From positions 1,364,001 to 1,428,000 of the forward strand of contig JAGTJN010000009.1 of NCBI GenBank assembly GCA_020747045.1: 64,000 nucleotides of DNA. The letters run 5' to 3'. The DNA is from Phaeosphaeria sp. MPI-PUGE-AT-0046c (taxonomy: Eukaryota > Ascomycota > Dothideomycetes > Pleosporales > Phaeosphaeriaceae). The notes beneath the pieces were generated by a model. That model made no database searches, was not told the origin of the DNA, and saw only the letters and a program-made list of their open reading frames with translations. This document shows positions 1 through 10,426 of this stretch, piece by piece (positions within the stretch are counted from its first letter, which is position 1; each line of letters starts with the position of its first letter). A program made the translations under genes and the position numbers.

Positions 1-687
1 AGTGCAAATTTTCTGGGAACTTTGAACTTTTGGCAAAGGCAATGGCGGATTTACCAAAGACGAGCGAAGAGAATGACGCTACGAACGAGTTACAGGGTAA
101 GCCGAGGGCGGATGTCGACTTCATCAGACATGAGGGACTCCTCATGCGGTGTGTCGCTGCGGGTCCCAGCAATCAGGAATGAACAGAAGAGATGTATACT
201 TTGGCAACAAGGTTATGGGAACTGTACGTAGCATTTGGGGCTTTCACGTGGTGCGACACTACTGGTGTCGCTTTTGCATAGCAATGTGCGGAAACAGCTG
301 CCCATGGGAAACGTTTGTTTGAATCTGGTTTCATCAAAGCAAAGGTATTGATTGCAACCATGGTTTAGCCAGCTACAAAGTAGTGTTCAGTACGTTTCAG
401 GCGATTGCTGAGTCTTTCACCATGAGAAGGCTTGATGAATTTGCGATTCGATCTATAACGTGCTAAATTAGTGCTAGCGACTTCCTCCTTTTGTCCAACA
501 AATCAACGCACCATAACCGCGTAAAATTATCAGAATGTACAAAGATATGGGTATCATCTTGTTCTTGTGCTTTTGATGTCGCTATCTGTGGGCCTGACTG
601 ACGAGGCGAAACCCTTTCAGCGCACACTACAGCCGTGACCTATGTGGCAAGACTCGATTCCTCACACATCCATATCACATTCAAATC
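1..687. other. Sequence without a recognised gene
   Basis: Only short open frames occur on either strand and none resembles a known family. The right end is the downstream flank of the minus-strand dioxygenase gene. Nothing else was recognised. Confidence 0.6.
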
Positions 688-1902
688 TTAATATTCGAAG
701 CCTTGCACTGCACCGTTGCTCTCCTCCAATGGCGTCTCAAATGGCGTCTCAGCTTGCGGCGTGATTCTTGCCAAGTGCCTGCGCGCGCCCGTATCCCAAT
801 CCAAAAGCGCTGAATGAGCAGTCACACGATTATCCCAAACTACAACCGTGCCTGGCGCCCACTTGACACGTGCCTGGAAGTCTTGGCCCTTTGCGATGTG
901 ATCGTACAAGAAGTTGAGGAGGAAGTCGCTCTCTTCTTTTTTGAAGCCAACAATGTGACGGCTGAACTGCGGGTTGACAAACAGCGCTCTCTCGCCCGTC
1001 GCTGGGTGAGTACGGACAAGTGGGTGAATGGACGTCACTGGGTCGCGACGAATGATTCCACCGCGATTCCTACTGTTGTCGGCTTGCTCGACAGCAGAGT
1101 GAACGACTTTCAATCCGTGAAGTCGCTTCCTGAACTCCGGAGAGAGGCGTCTATATGCTGCTGCTTGATTAGCGAAGAGTGTATCGCCACCTGCAACTGG
1201 ACCATCGAGAAGGTATAGGAAGGTAGTGCCTGGTGGCTGCTTCTCGTAGGTGACGTCTGAATGCCAGGTGATCGAGTTTGTTCTCTCCTCAAAGAAGTCG
1301 CGTGCCGTTGTATCATCTGTCCCACGGTGAACCAGATGGACTTGCGGATATCCCTCAGGAGCTCCTGATGTGGGATGAATGTGGTGTCGGCCGAAGTATG
1401 TGCCAAAGTCAAGAGCTTCCTGAATGGGAAGGTCGGCGAAGTCCTGATCGCGGAAAGCTACCACTTTCTTCTGAGCAACGAAAAGAGCAAGCTCGTTCTT
1501 TCCAGCATCTGTAAGCTTGGTCAACTGGATACCATGAACTTCAGCCCCAATGTTTGCAGTCAGATCGGCGACTTTGACGTTATTTTTCAGTAAGTTGGGA
1601 AACAACGGGTCTGCGTCTTTGCCGTGCTCCTTATGCTGGAATGGTTCCAAAGGAGGATATCTAAAGCAACTTCAGCTCTGGAGATTTCGTGTTTGCTTAT
1701 TAACTTACTTCTCGGTCTCATTTGACCATGTTGGCAAGTAGTTGGGGTATCTCGCTGGCGCATGCACCTCCGTGCCTCTAAGCTCCAGGTCTTTCCTGAA
1801 TACTTTGGGACCACCAAAGGCAGCTTCTTTATACTGACCAACACCCGACTTGTAGTTTACAGTCTGCTGCTGCACAGCTTGTTCGACGAGAGCTGGAGCC
1901 AT
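688..1902 (-). CDS. TauD/TfdA-family 2-oxoglutarate-dependent sulfonate dioxygenase
   Basis: Fe(II)/2-oxoglutarate-dependent dioxygenase of the fungal TauD/JLP1 type. Family members release sulfite from taurine and other alkanesulfonates so that the sulfur can be assimilated; the substrate here is inferred. Two exons, 1902-1709 and 1660-688, flank a 48-bp intron with donor GTAAGT and acceptor TTTAG. The junction restores a lysine codon and the family stretch KYPPLEPF. The 388-residue product is full length. The iron-binding facial triad is visible as the HSD motif (about H198 and D200) and a distal histidine (about H347, in VTAHSALLDWD), followed by the 2-oxoglutarate-binding arginine (about R363, in RRHLARITP). 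The start chosen is the methionine before APALVEQ; upstream frame is open but unlike the family. It stands divergent to a broken DAL5-type transporter gene, which hints at a former sulfonate uptake and use pair. Confidence 0.9.
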
Positions 1903-2818
1903 TTTGCGATGTTTCGAGTCCTTTAGTCTCCACGAAAGCGTAATCAGCACACTGACCAATTTGATCTCAACGCTTTTTATACCTCGCACATTGACTCCTC
2001 AGTCAGCCGGCTTCTTGCTACCAAAGATGGTCCACTAGACACGACCCCGCTTCCCATATACAGTGGCGAAAGTGTGGGTCCCGGGTGGTGTTGTTGTTCT
2101 ATCCCTCAATACATATGTAAGTATTTTGGTAATCTGCGGTATTTCCGATCAATCAGCGTGCAAATCAATGGCGACAGAAATGCCTGTTATTGCTTCATCG
2201 CTGCTTATCTCGGCTGACACCATGCTTTCGACCACAACACGGGTCGGCCACGGATCCGGGTGCAATGTTCGCAGTTGCACGGATATTTATGCGATGATTA
2301 ATTTGCGCCTATCCTGGCGTCATGACGACTAGCAAGCCGGAAGATGAGGTGGACGATGCAATCGTGGTTCGAGGTCTCGTGGGGGTTATGTCGTTAGTTA
2401 CCTGGCCAATCACGCAATGAACAATGCAACGAATCAGCCTGAGGCATACAACACTAATACGGAACAAGTAACGCAACATACAAGTCACACCTTGCGTGCT
2501 TCGACAGCCTTTGCGGAACTTGGCCTGTGATGGCTGCTTGGCTCGACTTACCGTGCAAAGTATTTGTGGCAAATAATTACCACGGCGCAGTTTCAAAGGC
2601 GGTGCTCAGGAAAGTGGCTCCTGTCACTGCGCCATCAAGATGCAACAAGCTTTTATGTGGAGCTATCTAGACATGTCCCTATCAGTTCCACGGAAGCAGG
2701 GGTTGTTATATGATCATCCTGTGGGATACTGTGTCGGCATTGGTATAAAGGCTTGCACCCTCAAGCTACACAAAACTTCGCATGCTTCTAAACGATATTG
2801 CGACAACCTTAGCGCATC
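1903..2818. promoter_or_regulatory. Divergent intergenic region between dioxygenase and transporter genes
   Basis: About 0.9 kb separates the two divergent starts and must contain both promoters. No coding sequence was recognised and I identified no specific operator. The role is inferred from gene orientation only. Confidence 0.4.
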
Positions 2819-4856
2819 ATGGCAGCCGGTTTACAGACAGTACCCGTGACTGGTAGCGAGGCCCCAACTGCCGGCAAGGAGATTGACGTGACTGGAAGCA
2901 CAAATGGCAGTGAGCATGAAGTTGCCAAAGGCACAAAAGGTAACCGTGAAGGAGTGACCTTTGCTACTCACGGACTTCGCCAAGATGCTTACAGGCCTGT
3001 CGATTCTTACGAGGGCTTGCACCGATATGATCCGGACTTTGAATGGGAACCGGAGGAGGAACGGAAGATTATCAGGAAGGTATGGTAGCTCGGCGACGTG
3101 AGCGGATTGAGCTCACATCTCTAGATTGACAAGCGCATTTGTACTTGGGTGTGTCTAATGTTCTTCGCCCTACAACTTGACAGAGGAAATATTTCTCAAG
3201 TATGTAGCCCCTGCTTGCTTCATCAGTGAGGTACTTACAGCAATCAGGCATTGAGCGACAACATGCTCAAGGACTTGCACATGAACACAAACGACTACAA
3301 TTATGGACAGACGATCTTCTACCTCTGTTTTCTTTTCGCTGAGCTACCATCGCAGCTTATTAGCTTATTAGCAAAAAACTCGGTCCGGACAACTGGATCC
3401 CCATACAGATGATCTCGTGGAGTCTTGTCGCCAGCTTACAAGCCTTCTTGAGTGGTCGCAGTTCCTTCTTCGCGTGCCGCGCACTATTGGGCCTCATTGA
3501 GGGCGGGTTCATTCCAGATAACATCCTTTACCTCAGCTACTTCTATACTGGCTGGGAACTACCAGCACGCTTAAGTTGGTTCTGGGTCTCCTATCAGTCG
3601 ACGAACATCGTGTCCGCCTTCCTCGCTTTCGGCATTCTACGTCTCAGAGGATATAATAGTATGGAGGGCTGGCGATGGTAAGCAAGGTCCCGGTAGAAAG
3701 TTGGTGGTTTGCTATCTGCGCAGATAATTGACACTGTCAGTCATGTGCATGGCATACATGACACCTACTAAGTACTGCATATCCTCAAATCAGAATTAGG
3801 CTAACTGTGAGCAGTATGTATTATCCTCGCTATAAGAAGGTATCATCGCTCCTGAACAGGTTCAGTACTGACTTCGTTTCCGATTCTTAGGGCTTTTTGC
3901 GCTAGAAGGAATGCTCACTGGTTTCATTGGCATTGCTTCATGGTTTTACCTCCCACCCAGCCCGACACAAACTGCGTCAAAGAGTAACTGGAACATCTTC
4001 CGCGGTAAGTCTGGATGGTTCAACGAGCATGAAGAAAAGATCATGGTCAATCGCATCCTTCGAGATGATCCTAGCAAGGGAGACATGCACAATCGCCAAG
4101 GCTTGAGCATCCGCATGTTGTGGGAGTGTCTCGCGGATTACCATATGTGGCCGATATACTTGCTCGGACTCGGCTGGCTCATTCCCTCGACGCCAATGAC
4201 GTCTTACCTGACTCTTCAATTGCGCTCGCTGGGTTTTGGCACATTCGAAACCAATCTGCTTACGGTATGTCGCCCAATTGGCCCTGGACGTTTTCACACT
4301 GACGATGTAATAGATTCCGGCCTATGTGATTTTCATCTTGCAGCTCCTCTTCTGGACATGGCTTTCAGAGCGTCTCAGCCAGCGGTTCCTCGTTGGTTTG
4401 ATCTCCCAAGTATGGGTCTTTCCACTTCTAATCGCTCTGGAGTTCCTCGCCAAGAACGTATCGCCCTGGGTGCGCTGGACCCTCTCGACACTTCTTGTCG
4501 GACACCCCTACGTGCATGCTATCCTCGTTGCAATAACATCGCGTAACGCTGGTACTGTGCGCACGAGGACTGTCGCGTCCGCCCTCTATAACATGACTGT
4601 GCAGGCAAGTAATATAATTGCTCAGAACATCTACAGGGATGATGACAAGCCGTTGTATCGGAGAGGAAACAAGGTGTTGATTGCAATTACCGTGTGGAAC
4701 TTCTTAGTGTTTATTGGCGCTAAGCTGTACTACGTGCGCATCAACAAGAAGCGTGAGCGCATCTGGGGAAGCATGAACAAGGAGGAAAAAGAGACGTATG
4801 TTGAGACGACGAAAGACAAAGGCAACAAGCGGCTGGACTTCAGATTCGCACACTGA
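2819..4856 (+). pseudogene. DAL5-type MFS transporter (anion:cation symporter family), disrupted
   Basis: Major facilitator of the allantoate/sulfonate permease group (DAL5, SOA1 relatives). Visible coding blocks are 2819-3079, 3125-3199, 3248-3677, about 3891-4264 and 4314-4856. They carry family signatures: LDRGNISQALSDN in the first membrane segment, MISWSL, RALLGLIEGGF, GWRW before the cytoplasmic loop, and a hydrophilic C-terminus with YYVRINKKRE. Two breaks are seen. An 8-bp tandem duplication at 3356-3371 shifts the frame just before KKLGPDNW and leads to a stop (TGA, about 3410). In addition, the donor after GWRW (3678) and the only good acceptor (3890) join out of phase by one base, and the intervening 213 bp is long for an intron here. 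The other introns join correctly. The N-terminal tail is long and polar, as usual in this family. If the duplication were an assembly error the second break would remain. Confidence 0.8.
3356..3371 (+). repeat. 8-bp tandem duplication causing a frameshift
   Basis: The unit CTTATTAG occurs twice in direct succession inside the third coding block of the MFS gene. Removing one copy restores the frame leading into the conserved residues GPDNW. It looks like a slippage event. Confidence 0.85.
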
Positions 4857-5259
4857 TTGTACGGAGGGGCTCGTATCTGGTGATTCACCGCGTTTACCAT
4901 CATCTAATGCTTGTAGCTCTCCTGAGGAGTACTACGACGTAGTATCAACGCATTATACTTATATGAGACTCGCGATATTAGCTAGCGAGAAGCTATAGAG
5001 CTTTGTGTCAAATATCTAAAGTCCTGTGATCTGTTGTGTTGTGAACTAAAGGCCACGAGTGGGAAAGAGAGTCTCCATTTAGGTAAGACGACATGCGCGA
5101 TGCAACCCCAAACACTAGCTCCTTCGTATTATGCTCCCACGACCGGGCACCATAGTCATAAAATATCTGAAGTTCGCTAGATAATTCGCTACACTGAAAA
5201 GCGTTCTGAAAACAAAATTTACAATCGACAATTAAATCTCCATCACGATTCCTTACCAA

Positions 5260-5800
5260 TTACCACGGCAACTCTTCGCCATTCCTATGATATAATCTCC
5301 CCGAACTCGCCATACCCTTCCTCATAAACACCCTCTAGAGATCACTCGTCGCTTGCTCTTGCTCCACAGCTCCCTGCACCTCATTCATGCTCTCCTTCCA
5401 CCTCGGATCCAAATTCGTTTTGACGATCCCTGGATACAAGATAAGCACGGGTACATTCTTCTCCCGCAAATTTACAGCCATACACTTTAAACGTGCGTTA
5501 AGAGCAACATTGCTCGAGCGATACGATTACATGCCACCAGAACTGTTGTCGTCATGCTGCCAACACGAGAGGAGACGACTACGATGCGGGGGTGCTGGGC
5601 CGCGAAGATGTTTGGGAGAAGTGTTTGTTTTAGCACCAGCAGGCCGAGGGGGTTGACTCCAAATGTGTTTTGGAATTTGGAAAAGGCAATGGGATACTGT
5701 TCATACCGTGTCGGAAATCGGATTGAGTACATTGATCCCATGTCTGAGATCGATTCAGATCGCCTATCTGTCGTATTCAGTAGAGATAAAATCTCCATGC
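5260..5800 (-). pseudogene. Decayed short-chain dehydrogenase/reductase (SDR)
   Basis: On the minus strand the C-terminal two thirds of a fungal SDR can be read, but only across frames. RIVVVSSRVGSM, the serine-bearing strand, lies near 5600. The frame then shifts by one base into the block YRSSNVALNARLK and on to VLILYPGIVKTNLDPRW and the ending GEELPW at 5260. Two in-frame stops are present, one just before the catalytic tyrosine block and one after QATSDL. The second is TAG where relatives usually have tryptophan. The YxxxK catalytic lysine is replaced by asparagine (YRSSN). The N-terminal cofactor-binding part was not recognised upstream. The evidence for a dead gene is strong; its former substrate is unknown. 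Confidence 0.8.
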
Positions 5801-6995
5801 TTTCGTAAAATCATGTCTGCGGTATGTCCATCGTCCTCCGCTGCATCTTCCGGCACCATAGCCAAAGTCGCAAGGCTGTTCTAGTAGTCCCGGTCCATGG
5901 CTCCAGCGTGTGGAGTTGAGCACCATGCGCACTGGTGGCTTCCCCGACAAGGGACTCCGCGATGGCCGGTACTACTACGAGCTGTTGTCCCTAAGAAAAA
6001 TCTCTATACTGAATTCCGTCAAGTTAGTCGTCAGGATAGGAGGAATATGGCGCAAGCTGTATCGGGCCTGTTTGAGAAGAGGGGAGGAGAGGCCAGAGAG
6101 GCCAAAAAGACAAGAGCGGATAATCAAAGCGCATTTAGATGACGGGATGGGCTTGATATTGCAGAAGTTTTCCAAATGTGGGCAAGACGATAGGTGTGGA
6201 ACTGAGGTGCGTTCTTGTCGATCGTGATGAGCACACTGTGATTTGAAGCAATTGCTCCGCTTCTAAGAAACCGTGGTGCATCAAGCTACATGGGGTTATT
6301 CCTGTGCTTTGAGACGCTGTCTGACAAGGTTCAGGCTATCAAAGACTCTTGTAAAATCCTGGCACACACAACAAAGATCATAAGATCATGAACCATAACC
6401 TACAAATTATGTATGGAAACAATGAGACCTCCGAAGAGCAGGCTATTGCAAGGAAATGCGTTCTATCATAACACGAACTCTCTGCTTTGCACCTCGATCT
6501 ACCCAATTCCAATCATCTGTGTCTGCACCAGGAGTGCGCATGCACATCCCTCACGGATCTCGAACACGGATACAGGACATTCAATATACACCCTACAGAT
6601 TACATTCAGCAGCAACCACATAATGCACATCGACCCTCCCCAACGCCAGTGCAACTCGACAAATATCCAACAGCCATACTCCTTCACCAAAACACAAACC
6701 CATGGGTTCAAGATCTAGCGAAGGTTGGGTGTGGAAGAGCATTTTCTCTTCCCTGGCGGTCTTGTTCTGAGGTGAAAGTGTAGAGGAAGATGAATAATAG
6801 TGAAAATAAATTGAGTCCAAACCACCGCGGTACGGTCCATAATTGCCGTGATAGGTATGCTTCATGATGAGCAAGCGTATTAGATCCACCTTTGTCGTTG
6901 ATGTGAGACATTAGAGGCGTTCCGCTCCAAGATGATCGGTTCCATGTGTCTTATGCTGAGTGGAAGAGACAGAGCCAGAATTCGAGGAGACTGGA
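5801..6995. other. Sequence without a recognised gene
   Basis: Short overlapping open frames occur on both strands (for example plus strand 5897-6227 and 6413-6783). None shows a known motif or plausible exon linkage. The segment may hold the decayed 5' part of the SDR gene or downstream remnants of the HET gene, but I cannot show it. Confidence 0.5.
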
Positions 6996-8456
6996 TCATT
7001 GTGACGCCGAGGCGGCATGTTTCTGCAACGATAGGTTGTCGCTGTCGGCGAAAAATACACGATTGCTTGTTTCAGGACAAATCAGGCGTCCGATAGTGGC
7101 GAAACGGTCAGCGCGCACGTCGATACGAGATGTCAAGGTGTCGAAGGCAGGATAATCGTTGCGGGTAGCGAGGCGCAATCGGATGCCCACGATCCTTCTC
7201 GCTATACTTTCTGAAATGATTGAGAGCCGAAGAAGCCATATGAAGAGAGGGCAATAGTGGATACTATGCCCTGCAAGGAGAGATCGAATGCTAGTGGGTC
7301 GGCCTCGAATACTTTCCCCATGATGCGCTTCGCCTACCTGTGAACCTGAAGGCCTTATGCAGCCATGAACGAACTCTTCTACTCGATGAATTGGTCTCGT
7401 AGTGGCTCCTTGTCTGTCATAACCGTCCAGTCCAACGCGGGAATGTAGAATCGGGTAGTCCGAAAGACCTCTTACATTGGCCAGTATATCAAAGCATGTG
7501 CCATTTTCATAGACTGTGCAGTCACATAAGCGAGTAGCTACTATACAATCATCGCGTAATCTGGCTGGGTTTCGAGTTCGTCCTCCTTATCCCAATGGTG
7601 GAGGAGTGCAAACACCTTGTCATGTGGATGTATGGGAAATAAATTCCAGGCCATAAGGAACATATCTATCATGCGGAGCTTCTGTACATGACATTGTCGT
7701 CCCAGTGAGAGATCACCTACAATAATCCCTGTCACAGCTAGCATTACAAGACCGCCCTAGCGAGACCGATTTATAGACACAGAGAAGGGACTAGTTCAAA
7801 TTTCTCGACCCACAAAGCACTGTCGCTCGCCGGGCTGAGACTACTTCTGCAACACCTATACGCGATAACACCACCAGCAGGGAAGAAACTCTGTGACCAC
7901 ATGTTAGGAAGGTGCCAGGACTTGTACCTATAGCAACAAAACGTTGATGTATATGTTGTCTAGCGTCGTGACGGTGGTCGTGAGATGTCTGACTATCTTC
8001 TTGCTCGCCATACATGCATCCCTGCCTAGACATATCACCACTTGCTTGGCTGATGTTTGAATAACACCTCTTCGATCATACTTAGTGGTCATGCTCTGCG
8101 ATAATTTCATGGTCGATGCAGACGACATCGAGCCATATCACTATCGTTGTTGTTCCTAGCCTTACCCATCGCAGTGTAGCTTCACAATTCGCCATGATAC
8201 TTATAATGCTACGACTTCTAACACACCTTATTTGACCAAATAGTGAGTCACCTCTGTCCACCGTCGCCCAGGCGTATGGTATAGCATCGTAGCATGGTCT
8301 GTCATGAGGATTGGTGTGAACAATCGCGCATTCGAAGTCTTCCGAGAAGTCACCTGGTATGAGATATAAGAGTCTTATCTCTAGTCCCAATATATAATGA
8401 AGAGGTTTATATTCATTATTCATAGTAACGCTAGGACCGAGTTCATCATCGTGCAC
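6996..8456 (-). pseudogene. Decayed HET-domain (heterokaryon incompatibility) gene
   Basis: HET-domain proteins act in fungal allorecognition and cell death. The block 8456-8082 reads as a typical HET N-terminal half: EIRLLYLIPG, YDAIPYAW (usually SYAWG), NCEATLRWVR, and IWLDVVCIDH (usually W.DA.CI.Q). It ends at a stop, and the next conserved block (SAKQVVICLG, near 8030) is in another frame. Further frames carry DKVFALLHH and QPDYAMIV (7744-7541), which match the DKVYALLG and PDY blocks of the family. Another frame near 7430 carries PALDWTVMTD, like the LPSWVPDW block, and 7190-6996 may be the C-terminal part. At least three frame changes and several stops lie between these blocks, so the gene is broken. 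No effector partner such as a prion-forming or STAND gene is seen nearby. Confidence 0.75.
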
Positions 8457-8883
8457 GAGAGGTTTCGGTACTACGCTCGGTAAGGTTATTAGAAAGCCGC
8501 ATGACAGGAAGCAACGAATACTTTCGTAATTGCGGATATCGAAGTGTTGTCATCTTTTAGTGGTAAAAGGATACTATGTTCCACAGGTCAAATACAGCAA
8601 GGGTGATCTGCAGACGTGAAGATATGAATTATGCTTCTTCGCCAATTCTTGGAAAACCTCGCTCGGAGCGGATGAGGGCAGAATAGGCTTTTATTTAGAG
8701 ATCATATATTACAATTATCATTTCCCGCTTCACCATCCAAAGAAGTATATACTAGCAGTCAAATCATTTCATATACCCCTCTCATACGCAGCTGTGCTTC
8801 TCATTCGTTTCCGACTTTACCAACATAAATCTCATAAACACATGAACACATATACGACTCCACATCCTCAACCACGAATCCGT
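8457..8883. other. Intergenic, A+T-rich
   Basis: Downstream flank of the rhodopsin-domain gene and upstream flank of the HET remnant. It is visibly rich in A and T around 8690-8850. No gene was recognised. Confidence 0.5.
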
Positions 8884-10426
8884 TCACTGCGCAACTCTCC
8901 ACGCCTCAATAGGCACTGGTAATGGCGTAAGCGGCAACGCCTTTCCCCCTCTGTCCCTCGGGGTCTGCCAACCCCATACAGGCGAATTCGCTCCCGATCC
9001 GACACGCGAGTAGGTCTCCATGCCCGGCAACGGGTTGAGCGGGCTGAATGGCACTATGGGCGACAAACGCAGCGGATTAACCCGGCCCTGGAAACGTGCG
9101 TGTGATCTGACGTCAGCAGCTGCGATGTCGATTGAGATGTTGGAACCGGCGCGGGAGTGGGCTCTGGTCATGGGAGGGGTGTGTCGTGGAGAGATTTGTG
9201 GATGGGGACGAGGTGGAGGAGTAGCGAAGCGACCTGATGGAGTTCGGGAGAGAGTTGGCCGAGGTAGATCGGGGTGATGGATGCGTATGTTTGCGCGAGC
9301 GGTAGTAATGACGGTGAAGGGCTTTTGCGATTCACTGCCGTTCCGTTCCGCGTCGTTGGGGATCACGACATCGACGTAGTCTGGGATATTGGAGAAGTAT
9401 TTCGGCATTAGAAGGGCCAAGAGGGGACGCATGGCGGGAAGACATGCGCAGATGATGCCGGTGTTGACTTCGATTGCGGAGAGTGTGGCGAGTGGAGGGT
9501 TCTTAAAGGACAGGTCGGTGGTGGTTGCTACGCCAGCAATGGTGTAGAGACGGATAATGGAAACGAGAGTTGCGCTGAGAGTAATTAGTTAATGTTCACA
9601 ATACAATCCGGAAGTACGTACGTGAAACTGACTGCAAGCATCATGACCAAGCCTCGCTTTTGCGCCTGCGGGATTTGAAGTCTATGGATGAGTGGCATAG
9701 GTAGCAGGAGAATGGTAAGATCCAGAGCGATGTTGAGGCATGCATTTGTGTACCAAAGCAACTTGCGGTCCATGCAATACCCTTTCAGCATTGTCTCACT
9801 CCATGCGAAGGCAACAGGATTACACGTGAAGATGTTGCTACTGACTGCCCATGTCCCTGATGCTGCGACGATGGCGAGCAAACAATAGCAGCTCAGTCGA
9901 AAGCGGCGTACGGGGAAGATCCGTAGGTACTGAACAAGGATGGAGATCTTGATGGTCGTAAGCGCGAGGCTATGTACCCATAGTCCTGCCCAAAAAGACT
10001 GGACACATGTTAGCCAATGAGATCTAAAGTCGGGCCAGTTCAAAGATTAAGGTTATTGAGGCGCGAAGTTGATGTACACTGTTTGCTGTAGAGATAACAT
10101 GACACTCACCTTCCGTAATGTCAATCGTTTGCTGGGATCCAGCTCCGACATATGTTTGCCTAGGCCGTTCATTGCTTGACTCGATACTGTAGCGGCAAGG
10201 CCGATTGACAAGCCCTGAGGAAAGTCAGACAGGTGTGGGTAGTTAGACCTAGACGACTTACCATGGCCAGAACGATCCAGAGATCCTCAAAACCAGACAC
10301 CCTTTTTAGAAGGATACGAGCAAACATACGAAGAGATACTACCAAGCCGGCAACAACGGTGAAAGCAAGAACGATGCTGTTAACGCGTGTGCCAGCAGGC
10401 GATGCATCGAGCCCGCTCTCGTCCAT
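8884..10426 (-). CDS. Rhodopsin-domain (PTH11/SAT4-like) integral membrane protein
   Basis: Fungal multi-spanning membrane protein of the large rhodopsin-domain family, which includes PTH11-like putative receptors; the ligand is unknown. Four exons: 10426-10262, 10214-10110, 9998-9622 and 9574-8884, with introns of 47, 111 and 47 bp, all GT-AG and in phase, giving 445 residues. Family features are visible: an N-terminal helix followed by RMFARILLKRVSGFEDLW, then WAGLWVHSLALTTIKISIL, the cysteine of IFTCNPVAFAW, the helix of LDLTILLLPMPLIHRLQIP with its basic loop, and SIIRLY. The C-terminal tail of about 170 residues is soluble and rich in Ser, Pro and Arg. The start was chosen at MDESG because the preceding open sequence, although hydrophobic, is not needed for the family fold. 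It lies alone, with decayed genes downstream. Confidence 0.85.

Noticed and set aside
5897..6227. Two overlapping plus-strand frames of 81 and 105 codons
   Set aside because: No motif, no start or splice context, and they lie in a decayed region.
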